Part shown: in pieces, positions 17,647-27,000 of the stretch
How positions within the stretch are numbered: the first letter of the stretch is position 1
How the letters are laid out: each line of letters begins with the position of its first letter
Assembly: GCF_013408415.1 (NCBI RefSeq)
Contig: NZ_JACCAA010000001.1
Location: 2,666,001-2,730,000, forward strand
Origin: Nocardioides daedukensis
GTDB taxonomy: Bacteria > Actinomycetota > Actinomycetes > Propionibacteriales > Nocardioidaceae
Direction of reading: 5' to 3'
DNA length: 64,000 nucleotides
Made by a program: the position numbers and the translations under genes
Notes under the pieces: model-generated
Databases searched by the model: none
Seen by the model: the letters and a program-made list of their open reading frames with translations, nothing else
Told to the model about the DNA's origin: nothing

Positions 17647-18285
17647 TCAGGGCTGAGTATCAGCACTCAGATCTGGGGGAGGGGACTGACGGTCCGCATC
17701 CGAGTTCGGCAGGAACTGGGAGGCGATCTCGGGCCAGGCGTTGTCGATCAACGGGATCAGCTCGATCCGCATCGCCTTGCGTACATGGGGCTTCTCCAGC
17801 TCGCGACCCACGAAGCGGACGATGAAGCGGCGAAGCTCGGCATCGATCCCGGCCACCTTCTGCAACAGCGCCGAACGACGGCTGTCGGCCTGCAGGGTGA
17901 GCGTGACCTCCTCCTCGACGGGCGGGCGGATCGCCCAGATGATCGTGAGCGGGTCCTCCAGGGCCATGGTCAGCTCGAGCGGGAGCGACACGTCGGCCAG
18001 GAAGCGGGCGTGGTCGACCTGCAGGTCGAGGTCGAAGGTGACCGAGACCGGCAGGATGAGCCGGTAGCCGGGCCGCCCGTCGGGGAGCGCGTCGCCATAC
18101 GTCTTGTCGAAGGTCCCCTGCGCGGTGATCCGGGCGAGCTTGCGACCGGGGCCGGCGCCGATCGGCCCCAGCGAGAAGGTGTCGCCGAGCACCCGGTCGA
18201 TCGAGCTGAACACCCGCTCCTTGTGCAGGATCAGCCGCATGAAGTCGGCGCCGAAGTGCTCGAAGCCCGCGAAGGTGTCGTCCAC
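17647..18285 (-). CDS. Conserved protein of unknown function
   Basis: I do not recognise this 212-residue protein. It is soluble, with no signal peptide, and the middle (residues 60-150) alternates hydrophobic and polar residues in a beta-rich pattern, with blocks such as LILPVSVTFDLDLQVDHAR. A helical, charged segment follows with LLQKVAGIDAELRRFIV. The last 20 residues are polar and probably disordered. The start is GTG 18285. It stands alone between the zinc-ribbon membrane protein and the tRNA genes. A lipid-binding or START-like fold is conceivable but not supported by a motif. Confidence 0.6.
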   Translation of the reverse strand: MDDTFAGFEHFGADFMRLILHKERVFSSIDRVLGDTFSLGPIGAGPGRKLARITAQGTFDKTYGDALPDGRPGYRLILPVSVTFDLDLQVDHARFLADVSLPLELTMALEDPLTIIWAIRPPVEEEVTLTLQADSRRSALLQKVAGIDAELRRFIVRFVGRELEKPHVRKAMRIELIPLIDNAWPEIASQFLPNSDADRQSPPPDLSADTQP

Positions 18286-18343
18286 GCCCGCAACCTATCG
18301 CGAACCCGGGTGGACGGGCCGCGACAATACGGCCGGAAAATGA

Positions 18344-18375
18344 CCGAAGCCGCGATCCGGGGATCGCGGCTTCGG
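18344..18375 (-). terminator. Intrinsic terminator of tRNA-Phe
   Basis: A perfect 15-base-pair stem with a two-base centre is followed, on the minus strand, by TCATTTTCC. It lies six bases beyond the 3' end of the tRNA-Phe gene. Confidence 0.85.
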
Positions 18376-18380
18376 GGGTG

Positions 18381-18454
18381 TGGCCAGGGGCGGGGTCGAA
18401 CCGCCGACCTACCGATTTTCAGTCGGTCGCTCGTACCAACTGAGCTACCTGGCC
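18381..18454 (-). tRNA. tRNA-Phe (GAA)
   Basis: Read on the minus strand, the gene begins GGCCAGGTAGC and ends CCTGGCCA, giving a perfect seven-pair acceptor stem with discriminator A. The anticodon loop is CTGAAAA, anticodon GAA. The T arm contains GTTCGACCC. CCA is not encoded. Confidence 0.96.
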
Positions 18455-18587
18455 GGGCCGCGCAGAAGATTACCGCACCTGCGGCCGATGGGTGAAAACG
18501 CGGTTCGCTTTGGTGCTCGCCCGCCGCACCCCCTATGCTGTGTCGGCCTGCTGGAGAGTCTCGCCACTTTCCGGCAGGTGCACCAAG

Positions 18588-18660
18588 GCCCCCATCGTCT
18601 AGCGGCCTAGGACGTCGCCCTTTCACGGCGGTAGCACGGGTTCGAATCCCGTTGGGGGTA
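18588..18660 (+). tRNA. tRNA-Glu (TTC)
   Basis: The gene begins GCCCCCATCGTCTAG and ends TGGGGGTA, with a G-U first pair as is usual for actinobacterial tRNA-Glu. The anticodon loop CTTTCAC gives TTC. The T arm is GGTTCGAATCC. Confidence 0.96.
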
Positions 18661-18746
18661 CTCCACCGAGGTCGATGCTCGCCCGATTGGGAGAGTCCGG
18701 CCGAGATGGGTTATCGTTCATCCGCTTCCTAGTGAAGCAAACACCT

Positions 18747-18820
18747 GGCCCCGTAGCGCAGTTGGTTAGCGCGCCGCCCTGTCACGGCGGAGGTCGCGGG
18801 TTCGAGTCCCGTCGGGGTCG
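18747..18820 (+). tRNA. tRNA-Asp (GTC)
   Basis: The gene begins GGCCCCGTAGCGCAG and ends CGGGGTCG with discriminator G, as expected for Asp. The anticodon loop CTGTCAC gives GTC. It lies 86 bases after tRNA-Glu and is probably cotranscribed with it. Confidence 0.96.
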
Positions 18821-18832
18821 CAGAGACATGAG

Positions 18833-18867
18833 AGCCCCGCCCAGATCGCCAAGATCCGGGCGGGGCT
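18833..18867 (+). terminator. Intrinsic terminator after tRNA-Asp
   Basis: The stem AGCCCCGCCC/GGGCGGGGCT starts 13 bases after the tRNA and ends in TTCATG. It separates the tRNA pair from the zincin-like gene. Confidence 0.75.
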
Positions 18868-18895
18868 TCATGCATTTCCCGCTAGGTTGGTGGCG

Positions 18896-19246
18896 ATGAT
18901 CGAGATGGACCGCCCCGAGTTCGAAGCGCTCGTCGACCGCTCCCTCGACGAGATCCCGGACCAGATCGTCGCGTTGGTGGACAACGTCGTCGTGCTGATC
19001 GAGGACGACCCGCCGCCGGACGAGCCGGGACTGCTCGGCCTCTATGACGGCGTCGCCCTGACCGAGCGACAGGCCAACCACGCGATGGAGCTGCCCGACC
19101 GGATCTTCATCTACCGCAACCCGCTGCTCGAGATGTGCGCGAGCGTCGAGGAGCTCGAGGACGAGGTCCGGATCACCGTCGTCCACGAGATCGCGCACCA
19201 CTTCGGCATCGACGACGCAGCGCTGCACGACCTCGGCTACGCCTGA
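18896..19246 (+). CDS. Zincin-like metallopeptidase family protein
   Basis: This 116-residue acidic protein carries the zinc-protease motif HEIAHHFGID near residue 99, matching the small Zincin_1 (DUF1025) family. It has no signal peptide. The ATG at 18896 is the likely start; TTG three codons earlier is an alternative. The family is widespread in actinobacteria and its substrate is unknown. It converges on the fluoride channel genes. Confidence 0.82.
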   Translation: MIEMDRPEFEALVDRSLDEIPDQIVALVDNVVVLIEDDPPPDEPGLLGLYDGVALTERQANHAMELPDRIFIYRNPLLEMCASVEELEDEVRITVVHEIAHHFGIDDAALHDLGYA

Positions 19247-19285
19247 GTGATCGGCGTGCGCCGCGGCGATCTCAGTGGGGCGATC

Positions 19286-19630
19286 TCAGTGGGGCGGGGT
19301 GACGAACCCGAGGGCACACGCTGCGAGGCAGGCAACCACGGTGAGCACGGAGTACGCCGTACCGCGTCGGCGTCCCAGTCCGAACGCCTGCACGGCGAAG
19401 CTGGAGTAGGTCGTGAAGGCGCCGCAGAAGCCCACGCCGAGCAGGGCGGCCTGATCGCCGGACAGGGACATCGAGGTGATCCAGCCGAGCAGGAACGAGC
19501 CGAGCACGTTGACCGTCAGGGTGCCGGTCGGCCAGGACCGCTCGGCTTCGAGCCGGTCGAGGTGGTGCGCCACGTAGTAGCGCGCCGGCGCCCCGAAGAA
19601 CGCGCCGAGGGCGACGAGCAGTGGCGTCAT
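19286..19630 (-). CDS. crcB: Fluoride channel subunit CrcB/Fluc (first of two)
   Basis: The 114-residue protein has four hydrophobic segments and the family motifs GAPARYYV near residue 12, TLTVNVLGSFLLG near 37 and GFCGAFTTYSSFA near 66. It should form a dual-topology dimeric fluoride channel in the membrane. Its ATG overlaps the stop of the upstream crcB-like gene by four bases. Adjacent paired genes usually encode heterodimers with opposite topology, which I infer here. No fluoride riboswitch is visible upstream. Confidence 0.92.
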   Translation of the reverse strand: MTPLLVALGAFFGAPARYYVAHHLDRLEAERSWPTGTLTVNVLGSFLLGWITSMSLSGDQAALLGVGFCGAFTTYSSFAVQAFGLGRRRGTAYSVLTVVACLAACALGFVTPPH

Positions 19631-20001
19631 CGCTCGAGTCTCCGGCGGGGAGTGGCCAGGGCGACGGCGAGGACGGCCGCGAGCAGGGTTGCCGTCAGGT
19701 AGGCCAGCGCGATCACGAGGTCGCCGTCGGCCAGCAGGGCGCGCCCCTCCTCGGAGGCAGCGGACATCGTGGTGAAGCTACCCAGCAGGCCGGGACCGAG
19801 GAACAGGGCAGCGCGGCCGGTGGTGACCACGCGGGGGAGCAGCGCCAGGAGCAGGCAGCCCACGACGTTGATCGCGAACGTCGTCCAGGGGAAGCCGTCC
19901 GCGTTCGGCGTCGCCTGGCCCGCGCCCCAGCGCATCAGGGCGCCGAGTGCCCCACCGAGACCGATTGCGAGGAGGTCGACGGCTTGCGGTCGCCGATTCA
20001 C
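19627..20001 (-). CDS. crcB: Fluoride channel subunit CrcB/Fluc (second of two)
   Basis: This 124-residue paralogue has GGALGALMRWGAG near residue 15, FAINVVGCLLLAL near 41 and GLLGSFTTMSA near 71. I start it at GTG 20001, which overlaps the stop of the upstream ATPase-like gene as GTGA; the open frame extends 29 codons into that gene without similarity. The tight overlaps on both sides show translational coupling in a three-gene operon. Confidence 0.88.
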   Translation of the reverse strand: MNRRPQAVDLLAIGLGGALGALMRWGAGQATPNADGFPWTTFAINVVGCLLLALLPRVVTTGRAALFLGPGLLGSFTTMSAASEEGRALLADGDLVIALAYLTATLLAAVLAVALATPRRRLER

Positions 20002-20969
20002 CTGGCCCGCTGTTCGAGGCCCTGCTTGCCCAGCCAGGGCAGGGGCGAGGCCCCGTTGGACTGGCGGAGCACCTCCCCGACGAACCACGTCTGGAACTCC
20101 CGTTGCTGCGGCGTGGCAGCGAGCGCGAGCAGGCGCTCGCCGCGACAGAAGGCATCGGCGAGGTCGAGCACGTCCGCGACCTGGCCGAGCAGTGCCGGGG
20201 TGTCCGGCCCGATCGACATCGTGATGTCGGCGGACGCCTGGTCGGCGGCGATGGCCTCGGCGAGGCTGTCGTCGACGTGGGCCGTGCTGATCTCGTCGTC
20301 GAAGCGCTCGAAGAGCTCGGTGATGGTGTGGGCCACCGGATAGTCGCTGTGGTGGGCCAGGGCCAGCAGGCGCAGCTCACGGCGCAGCTCGCGGAAGTGG
20401 CGTCGCCAATCGAGGAAGACGCTCACCGGGAACCCGGCGAACACGATCGTGTAACCCTCGCCGGCGCGACGCGGACCGGCGATCCGGACCTTCGCGGGCT
20501 TCTTGAAGACCTGGCCGACGAGGTCGGGTTCGTCGACCGGCTCCGCGGCCGGTTCGAACCAGACCACCTTGCCCGGCTCGTCCGGGTCGGCGCCCCAGCG
20601 GTGGGAGCACATCGCCACCATGCCCAGGCCGCGGCCGAACGTGGAGAAGAGCTCCTCCTCCTTGGCCATCGCCGCATTGATGCGCGGGGGCTCGGGTGAG
20701 CCGTCGAGGACTTCGATGCGGGGATAGCGGTGGGTGCCGCGCACGCGCACCGCAATCGGGGGAGCGGCGTGCAGGAGGGCGTTGGTGACCAGCTCGGAGA
20801 TGCCCAGCTCGGCAGTCTCGACCAAGTCGTCCCGACCGAGTTCATGGCAGGCGTCGGCGGCCCAGCGTCGCGCTTCGCCCACGGAGCGCGGACTGGCCTC
20901 GAGAGTCAATTTCCCCCTGCTCAGAGGCAATGCATGCACCCTTGACTGTATGGAGTGGTGTCGGACCAT
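19998..20969 (-). CDS. Anti-sigma-like ATP-binding (HATPase_c_2) protein
   Basis: Residues 15-135 form a serine-kinase-type ATPase domain with the N box ELGISELVTNALLHA near 50 and the G box FGRGLGMVAM near 110. The remainder, to residue 323, is a helical region without a recognised motif. Such single-domain kinases usually act as anti-sigma factors. The start is uncertain: I give ATG 20969, but GTG 20939 and a TTG at 20915 with AGGGGG upstream are alternatives. It is the first gene of an operon with two fluoride channel genes, an unusual partner. It is divergent from the NADH dehydrogenase gene. Confidence 0.7.
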   Translation of the reverse strand: MVRHHSIQSRVHALPLSRGKLTLEASPRSVGEARRWAADACHELGRDDLVETAELGISELVTNALLHAAPPIAVRVRGTHRYPRIEVLDGSPEPPRINAAMAKEEELFSTFGRGLGMVAMCSHRWGADPDEPGKVVWFEPAAEPVDEPDLVGQVFKKPAKVRIAGPRRAGEGYTIVFAGFPVSVFLDWRRHFRELRRELRLLALAHHSDYPVAHTITELFERFDDEISTAHVDDSLAEAIAADQASADITMSIGPDTPALLGQVADVLDLADAFCRGERLLALAATPQQREFQTWFVGEVLRQSNGASPLPWLGKQGLEQRAR

Positions 20970-21017
20970 TTTGAAGCCCGCAAGGCCCTTACCCACTTTG
21001 ATCGTGTCTAACACCAC
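20955..21017. promoter_or_regulatory. Imperfect inverted repeat in the ATPase/ndh divergent region
   Basis: GTGGTGTCGGAC (20955-20966) and GTCTAACACCAC (21006-21017) are complementary at 10 of 12 positions. They flank the presumed promoters of the two divergent genes. The region could be an operator; a Rex site is expected near ndh genes in relatives, but the match to that consensus is poor. Confidence 0.3.
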
Positions 21018-21121
21018 ACAATTTAGTGCCAGTTCGCGGAATGAGACGCCGTGATGGGAACATTGGCTCTGGTAGACGCACGCGACTCGGCACAAGTCAT
21101 CAGAAAGGCCACCGAGGGGAC

Positions 21122-22579
21122 ATGGCAAGCAAGGACAATGGCAAGCACCAGGTAGTCGTCATCGGCTCCGGATTCGGCGGCCTGTTCGGCACCAAGGCCC
21201 TGAAGCGGTCCGACGTCGACGTCACCATGGTTGCGAAGACCACGCACCACCTCTTCCAGCCACTGCTCTACCAGGTTGCCACCGGCATTCTGTCGCAGGG
21301 CGAGATCGCTCCTCCCACGCGTGAGGTCCTCGCCGGCCAGAAGAACGCCCAGGTCCTGCTCGGCACCGTGACCGACGTCAACCTCGAGACGCGCACCGTC
21401 ACCCACCACGTGCTGGGTCGCGAGACGACGACGTCCTACGACACGCTGATCGTCGCCGCCGGCGCCAGCCAGTCCTACTTCGGCAACGACCACTTCGCCG
21501 AGTTCGCCCCGGGCATGAAGAGCATCGACGACGCCCTCGAGCTGCGTGGGCGCATCTTCGGAGCCTTCGAGATGGCCGAGAACGCCGCCAAGCGCGGCGA
21601 GCCCACCGACCACCTGCTCACCTTCGTGGTCGTCGGGGCCGGGCCGACCGGTGTCGAGATGGCCGGCCAGATCGCCGAGCTGGCGCGCAAGACGCTGCGC
21701 AAGGACTTCCGCTCCATCGACACCCGCAACGCGCGGATCATCCTCGTCGACGCCGCTCCGCAGGTGCTCCCGCCGTTCGGCGCCAAGCTCGGAGCCAAGG
21801 CGAAGGCCGAGCTGGAGAAGATCGGCGTCGAGGTCCAGCTCGGTGCGATGGTGACCTCGATGGACGAGCGTGGCCTCGAGCTGAAGGACAAGGACGGCTC
21901 GGTGCGCCGCATCGACTCGGTCGCCAAGGTGTGGGCTGCCGGTGTGCAGGCCAACCCGCTCTCCAAGACCCTGTCCGAGCAGAGTGGTGCTCCGCTCGAC
22001 CGCGCCGGCCGGATCTCGGTCAACCCCGACCTGACCCTTCCGGGTCACCCCGAGGTCTTCGTCCTCGGCGACATGATCTCCCTCGACAACCTCCCGGGCG
22101 TTGCCCAGGTGGCCATCCAGGGCGCGAAGTACGCCGCCAAGGAGATCGACAACCGCCTCAAGAACAAGGCGCCGCAGCAGCCCTTCAAGTACTTCGACAA
22201 GGGCTCGATGGCGATCATCGCCAAGTTCCGTGCGGTCGCCAGCGTCGGCAAGCTGAAGCTCAACGGCACCATCGCGTGGCTGATGTGGCTCGCCGTGCAC
22301 CTGGTCTACCTGACCGGTTTCAAGAACCGCGTCGGTGCACTCCTGTCCTGGGCGATCACGTTCATCGGCAACGACCGCTCCGAGCGGACCGTGACCGAGC
22401 AGCAGATCTTCGCCCGTCTGGCGCTGGAGAAGCTCGAGGGCGGGTCCCAGGACCTCGTCACCGCTCCCGGTGAGTTCGACGCCGCCCAGGAGGCGCAGCG
22501 TGCGGAGCTCGAGGAGAAGGCCGCGGAAGAGGCTCGCCTCACCGATCAGGGCCAGCGCGGCGTACACGTCGACGCCTGA
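21122..22579 (+). CDS. ndh: Type II NADH dehydrogenase
   Basis: The 485-residue flavoprotein transfers electrons from NADH to quinone without proton pumping. The FAD motif VVVIGSGFGGLFG is near residue 10 and the NADH motif VVVGAGPTGVEMAG near 170. A quinone-site region AIQGAKYAAKEI lies near 335. The C-terminal hydrophobic stretch LAVHLVYLTGFKNRVGALLS anchors it to the membrane. I start at ATG 21122 with GAGGGG upstream, not at the earlier in-frame ATG 21026. The 22-bp repeat array begins directly after its stop. Confidence 0.93.
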   Translation: MASKDNGKHQVVVIGSGFGGLFGTKALKRSDVDVTMVAKTTHHLFQPLLYQVATGILSQGEIAPPTREVLAGQKNAQVLLGTVTDVNLETRTVTHHVLGRETTTSYDTLIVAAGASQSYFGNDHFAEFAPGMKSIDDALELRGRIFGAFEMAENAAKRGEPTDHLLTFVVVGAGPTGVEMAGQIAELARKTLRKDFRSIDTRNARIILVDAAPQVLPPFGAKLGAKAKAELEKIGVEVQLGAMVTSMDERGLELKDKDGSVRRIDSVAKVWAAGVQANPLSKTLSEQSGAPLDRAGRISVNPDLTLPGHPEVFVLGDMISLDNLPGVAQVAIQGAKYAAKEIDNRLKNKAPQQPFKYFDKGSMAIIAKFRAVASVGKLKLNGTIAWLMWLAVHLVYLTGFKNRVGALLSWAITFIGNDRSERTVTEQQIFARLALEKLEGGSQDLVTAPGEFDAAQEAQRAELEEKAAEEARLTDQGQRGVHVDA

Positions 22580-22580
22580 G

Positions 22581-22762
22581 CGTCGAACCGGCAGTTCTTG
22601 TGCGTCGAACCGGCAGTTGTTGCGCGCCCAACGAGCAAGTCTTGGACGTCGAGCCGGCACTTGTTGACGCGCTGACCGCAACGACTGCAGGCTCGAGCCT
22701 CAACAACTGCAGGTTCGTGCCACCACAACTGCAGGTTCGCGGCGCAACAACTGCAGGTTCGT
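22581..22762. repeat. 22-bp tandem repeat array, four units reversed then four forward
   Basis: The core CAACAACTGCAGGTTCG recurs with exact 22-base spacing. In reverse orientation the matching positions are 22591, 22613, 22635 and 22657; in forward orientation 22685, 22707, 22729 and 22751. Units are diverged but keep the core. The array fills the convergent gap between ndh and the thioesterase gene, ending at the stop codon of the latter. The opposed halves could fold into one long hairpin. Confidence 0.85.
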
Positions 22763-23418
22763 CACTCGAAGATGGACGGCTTGCCCTCGCCGTTCTCACG
22801 CGCCCAGCGCGGCATGATGAAGATCCCCTCGCACCGTACGGTCGGCCCCTCGCTGTCGCTGATGTGGCCCACGACGATGGTCTTGATCCCCTCGACCCGG
22901 TCGACCTTCGCCTCCGCGTGCAGCTCACCCAACGGGGTGGGGCGCTCGTAGCGCAGGCTCAACGTCCCGGTCATGCCTGCCTTGTGCCCGGCGGCGGCGG
23001 CCTCGCCGGCGACCTGGTCCAACAGGAGGGCGCTCACACCTCCGTGCACGAGTCCGGGCGGTCCCTCGTAGGCCGCTCCGAGGTGGAAGTCGGTGGTGAC
23101 GAGTCCGTCCTCGTGCCAGGTGATGTCGAGCGGCGGCGCGATCGGGTTACGCATCCCCACGACGGCGTTGCCGTAGTTGCGTGAGGTCCCGCCCTCGGGA
23201 TTGATCGTGACCCCGTGGCTGGACGGGATCTGGCTGGCCCGCAGCCGCTCGGTGATCGCAGCGAGCTCCTTGCGGATCTCGATCATCTCGTCGTCGGGGA
23301 CCGTGCTGCGCAGGACCGCATCGATCAATTCACGGGTGGTCGCTGCCAGGCCGCCCTGCACCTCGCGCTCGCGCGCCAGCTGCTCCTCGGTGACCTCTTC
23401 GATGCGGTAGTCGGACAT
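22762..23418 (-). CDS. Hotdog-fold thioesterase (PaaI-like)
   Basis: This 218-residue protein has an N-terminal helical region of about 80 residues and a C-terminal hotdog domain. The family signature GLVHGGVSALLLDQVAGEAA begins near residue 125. It probably hydrolyses an acyl- or aryl-CoA thioester. I start at ATG 23418 with AGGGTGG eight bases upstream. The gene is monocistronic, divergent from an acetyltransferase gene and convergent with ndh across the 22-bp repeat array. Confidence 0.8.
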   Translation of the reverse strand: MSDYRIEEVTEEQLAREREVQGGLAATTRELIDAVLRSTVPDDEMIEIRKELAAITERLRASQIPSSHGVTINPEGGTSRNYGNAVVGMRNPIAPPLDITWHEDGLVTTDFHLGAAYEGPPGLVHGGVSALLLDQVAGEAAAAGHKAGMTGTLSLRYERPTPLGELHAEAKVDRVEGIKTIVVGHISDSEGPTVRCEGIFIMPRWARENGEGKPSIFE

Positions 23419-23501
23419 GCGAGCCACCCTAGACGTGTGCAGGAGCCAACTGCGCGCAAACCCAGTGGAAACCAGCCTCGTGGCGTGATGGGATGCGCCA
23501 C

Positions 23502-24011
23502 ATGACCGAGCTGATCACCCCCGACCTGCAGTGGTACGACGAGTGGCGCGCGGCGTACGACGAGTTCGGCGGCGTGCACATGGACGGCTCGGGCTATTTC
23601 GGGACGCCGCCGCCGGAACCCTCACGCGACGACTATGCGGCGATGGTCGAGAACCGGCTCGCCCAGGGCGATCCGTCCACGCAGATGGACCCCGGGATGG
23701 TGCACTGCTCCTTCTTCTGGATCACCGAGCAGGACTCGTTCATCGGCTGGCTCGCGATCCGGCACGCGCTCAACGACTTCCTGCTCGAGCAGGGGGGCCA
23801 CATCGGCTATTCGGTGCGCCCGTCGCGTCGCCGCGAGGGTCACGCGTCGCGCGCCCTCGGTCTGGCCGTTCCGTTGTCTCGGGAGCTCGGCATCGACCGG
23901 ATCCTGCTCACCTGCGACGCCGACAATGACGCGTCGCGACGCACGATCGAGGCCAACGGCGGCGTGTTCGAGGACGAGCGCGTGGGCAAGCTGCGCTACT
24001 GGATCGGCTGA
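23502..24011 (+). CDS. GNAT-family N-acetyltransferase
   Basis: The 169-residue protein has the GNAT acetyl-CoA-binding pattern: IGYSVRPSRRREGHASRAL near residue 103, then the downstream LTCDADNDASRRTIEANGG near 137. These match the family that acetylates amino groups of small molecules or protein N-termini. The ATG at 23502 is preceded by GATGGGA; ATG 23493 is an alternative. The substrate is unknown. It ends 11 bases from the convergent large membrane protein gene. Confidence 0.82.
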   Translation: MTELITPDLQWYDEWRAAYDEFGGVHMDGSGYFGTPPPEPSRDDYAAMVENRLAQGDPSTQMDPGMVHCSFFWITEQDSFIGWLAIRHALNDFLLEQGGHIGYSVRPSRRREGHASRALGLAVPLSRELGIDRILLTCDADNDASRRTIEANGGVFEDERVGKLRYWIG

Positions 24012-24022
24012 GCTGCGGCACC

Positions 24023-27000
24023 TCAGTGGGTGGCGCGGTTCCTGGCCGATTCGTAGTGGTCGAGGATCCGGGTGAACTCGTGCGGGTCGACCAGCGAGTC
24101 GTTGATGACGTAGGGCGGCATGCTCTTGCGCAGGATCAGCACCTTCCAGCCGCGCCTGCCGGGCCGTCCGACCACCTCGATCCGGGTGTACGGGCTGGCC
24201 AGGTCGAACCGGTGGTGGCTGTCGTTCGAGCGGATGTCGAGCAACCCGCGCTCGCAGACCACCTTGGCCGGTTCGGCAGTCGAGTGCGCGCCCCACAGGA
24301 TGAGCGTCAGCAGGGCGGCGGTGGCGGCATAGGCGATGTACGTCGTCTCCCGCGTGTCCCAGGCGAGCCAGCCGAGCAGCAGCGTGGCCATGAGCGCGAA
24401 CAGCAGCAGGGTGCCCAGGAACCGCTGGGTGCCCTTCTGGGGGGTGAGGTGGATCGTGGTCGGGAAGGGCTCGGTCGCGGAGGTCCGGGCGGGCTTCTCG
24501 GCCTTGGCAGGCTGGGGGCTCTTGGTGGCCTTGGGCTTCCGGGCGGCCGGCTGCGGGCGCTCCTTCTTCGGTGCGGCGGCCGGAATCTTGTCGACCGGTG
24601 CCTTGGTTGCCTTGGGCTTGGCGGCCGGTTTGGTGTCGGGGGCGGTAGCGCTTGCCGCAGCGAAGACCGAGGTCGCCGCGGTGGTCCGCGGGTCGAGCGT
24701 CGCCTCGGTGCTGGTCTCCTCCGGTACGTCGGCCTCGGGCGCGGCGCTCGCGTAGGTCGAGGCAGTCGCGGCGGCCGTGGGGGTCGCGGTTGGCGTCCAG
24801 TCGGGGCTGGGTGCGGAGTCGTCTTCGGCGGAGCCGACGAGTTCGGGAGTCTGGGGTGTCTCTGCGTCCGTGGGCGGCGGGGGGTTGCCGGTGGTCTCGG
24901 GGGCGTCCCCAGTGGCGGCACCGGCGTCGGGAGCGTCGACCGGCGCTGACGGGGGTTCGATGACGGGCTTGGAGATGGTGCGCTCGGCACCCTTGGCCGC
25001 CGTGGCCGCGGCGAGGAGCTGCTCGAGGGTCTCGAACTTGGGCTGGGAGTCCTCGCTCGGCGAGTCCGCATCGGAGCCGGCTGCGGTGCCGGTCTCTGCG
25101 GTCGGCGCGTCTGCGGCGGGTTCGTCCGTGGCGGGTGCGCGGGCGGACGGAGCGTCCTCAGCCGGGGCATCTTCGACCGGGGTGTCCTCGGTCGGGATGT
25201 CGACGACCGGTGTCTCGGCGGTCGGCGCCCCCTCGGGCTGGGGGGTGCTCTCGGTCGCGGCGACCTCGACCTCGGGCTCGGGAACAGAAGCTTCCGCGGC
25301 AGCCACATCGGCCAGGGTTGGGGTCTGCGGCGGGGCGAAGGGGGTCGTCGACTCGGGCGCTACTGCTGCAGTCCCCGCCGTGGTGACCGTCTCGGCGGTC
25401 TGTGGCTCGTCGACGATCTCGGGTTCCTCGACCGCGGCGACGGTCTCGACGGCAACGGGCTCCTCGACGGGTTCGGGTTCCTCGACGATCTCAACCGTCT
25501 CGACGACCTCAGGCTCCTTGACAGGTGCGGGCGGCTCGAAGCCTGTCGGCTCCGCAGCGACCTCGCCCGCGGTCGTCGTACCGCTGTTGTCCTCGTCGGG
25601 TGACGCGACATCGGACTGGCCCAGCTCGCCGCGGGCCGGGTCTTCCGCGGGGACCGGCACGGCCGCCGCGGCCGTACGGGCCGGCTCCTCCGGAGCGTCG
25701 TCGCTCGGCGGGACCTCGTCCGCGCGCTCCGCGGCCTTGCGGGCCTCGGCCTGTTCCCTGGAGGTGCGAGCCGCATCCTCCTTCAACCAGTTCGGTACCT
25801 GGTCCTCGGGCTCGGCCCCGGCCGGCTGCGCAGCCCTGCGGATCGCGTCCGCACTGTCCTTCTTGCGGCCACGCCGACCCAGCAGGCCACCCTTGCGGGG
25901 CTTGGCCGGAGTGTCGATCGAGTGCATCACGGCTTCGAGGGCGGGGCCGACGATCGCGGCGTCCGAGAGCCGGGGCGTGTTCTCCTCCCCGGAGTGAGTG
26001 GGGACGTGCTCCCGCTCCGACGGCTCAGTGCCCGCCGGTTCGTCCTGAGGGCGCTTCAGCCCGGCCACATCCGCACGGGTGTCGACCTCGGCGGCCGGCG
26101 CGTCCGTGTCGCGTAGCGCCGCGAACACGTCGGTGGGTGCCGCCGGCGTGAAGGCCTTCTCGCCGGTCTCGACCGCGGTGAAGGAGTTCGGGGACGCGAG
26201 CCGAGGCCCGATCTCGGATGTCGTAGCCGTTGCGGTCTCGTCGGCCGGCTCGTCATCCTCCACGACCTCGTCGGTTCCCGGAGCCTTGAGCTCAGCGGGC
26301 GGCACCGTCGCGGCTGCCTCCGCCGAATCCTCCGTCGAGTCCTCATCCAGTTCCTCAACCGGTGCGGCGTCGGCAGGCGCCGCGGAAGCCACGTCCGGGG
26401 TCCCGAACAGGTTCCGCTGCCACTCGATGCTGCCGATGGCCGGCCCTGCGGTGCTGGGCCCCGTGTCGGTGGGCTCCGCCTCGATGGACACCTTGTCGCT
26501 GGGTTCCGGGTCGGACGTCGCGACGGGCTCACTCGCGGGCTCGACGTACCCGTTCTCCCCGGGCTCACTCGGTGCAGCCAGATCCGAGGGGTTGAACAGC
26601 GCGCGCTGCCAGTCGGTGTTCGCAGCCCGCGGCTCGAGCTTCGGCAACCGTCCGCCGATCACGTGCGACGAGGCAGCCTCGGGTACGTCGTCCGTCGGCG
26701 AGGTGGGCGCGTCGGTGCCGCGCGGTTGCTCCTTGGAAGCCAGGCGGTTCTTGACCATCCGGCTCAGCCGCTCGCGGCGTTCGTCATCACTGAGGTGACC
26801 ACTGGCGGCCGGCCGCGATGCAGTGGCTGGAGCAGGCGAATCGGCTTGCTGCGAGGAAGCGGACTGGGCGGGAGACGAGTCGCCGAAGATGTCGTGACCG
26901 ATCGTGTCGTGCTCGACGATTCCGTGCTCGACCAGGTCGGGCAGCGGCGCCGTCAGTGGGTCGAGATCGTCGGTGTTGAACGTGGAGATCCCGGCTGCCG

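Noticed and set aside
18381-18867. tRNA cluster as an integration site for a mobile element
   Set aside because: No integrase, no duplicated tRNA 3' end and no change in composition is seen on either side.
19998-20100. Fluoride riboswitch before the crcB-type genes
   Set aside because: The channel genes overlap the upstream gene and no riboswitch-like structure fits in the coding sequence.
21006-21017. Rex-binding site upstream of ndh
   Set aside because: The sequence shares only part of the TTGTGAA-N-TTCACAA pattern; I report it only as an inverted repeat.
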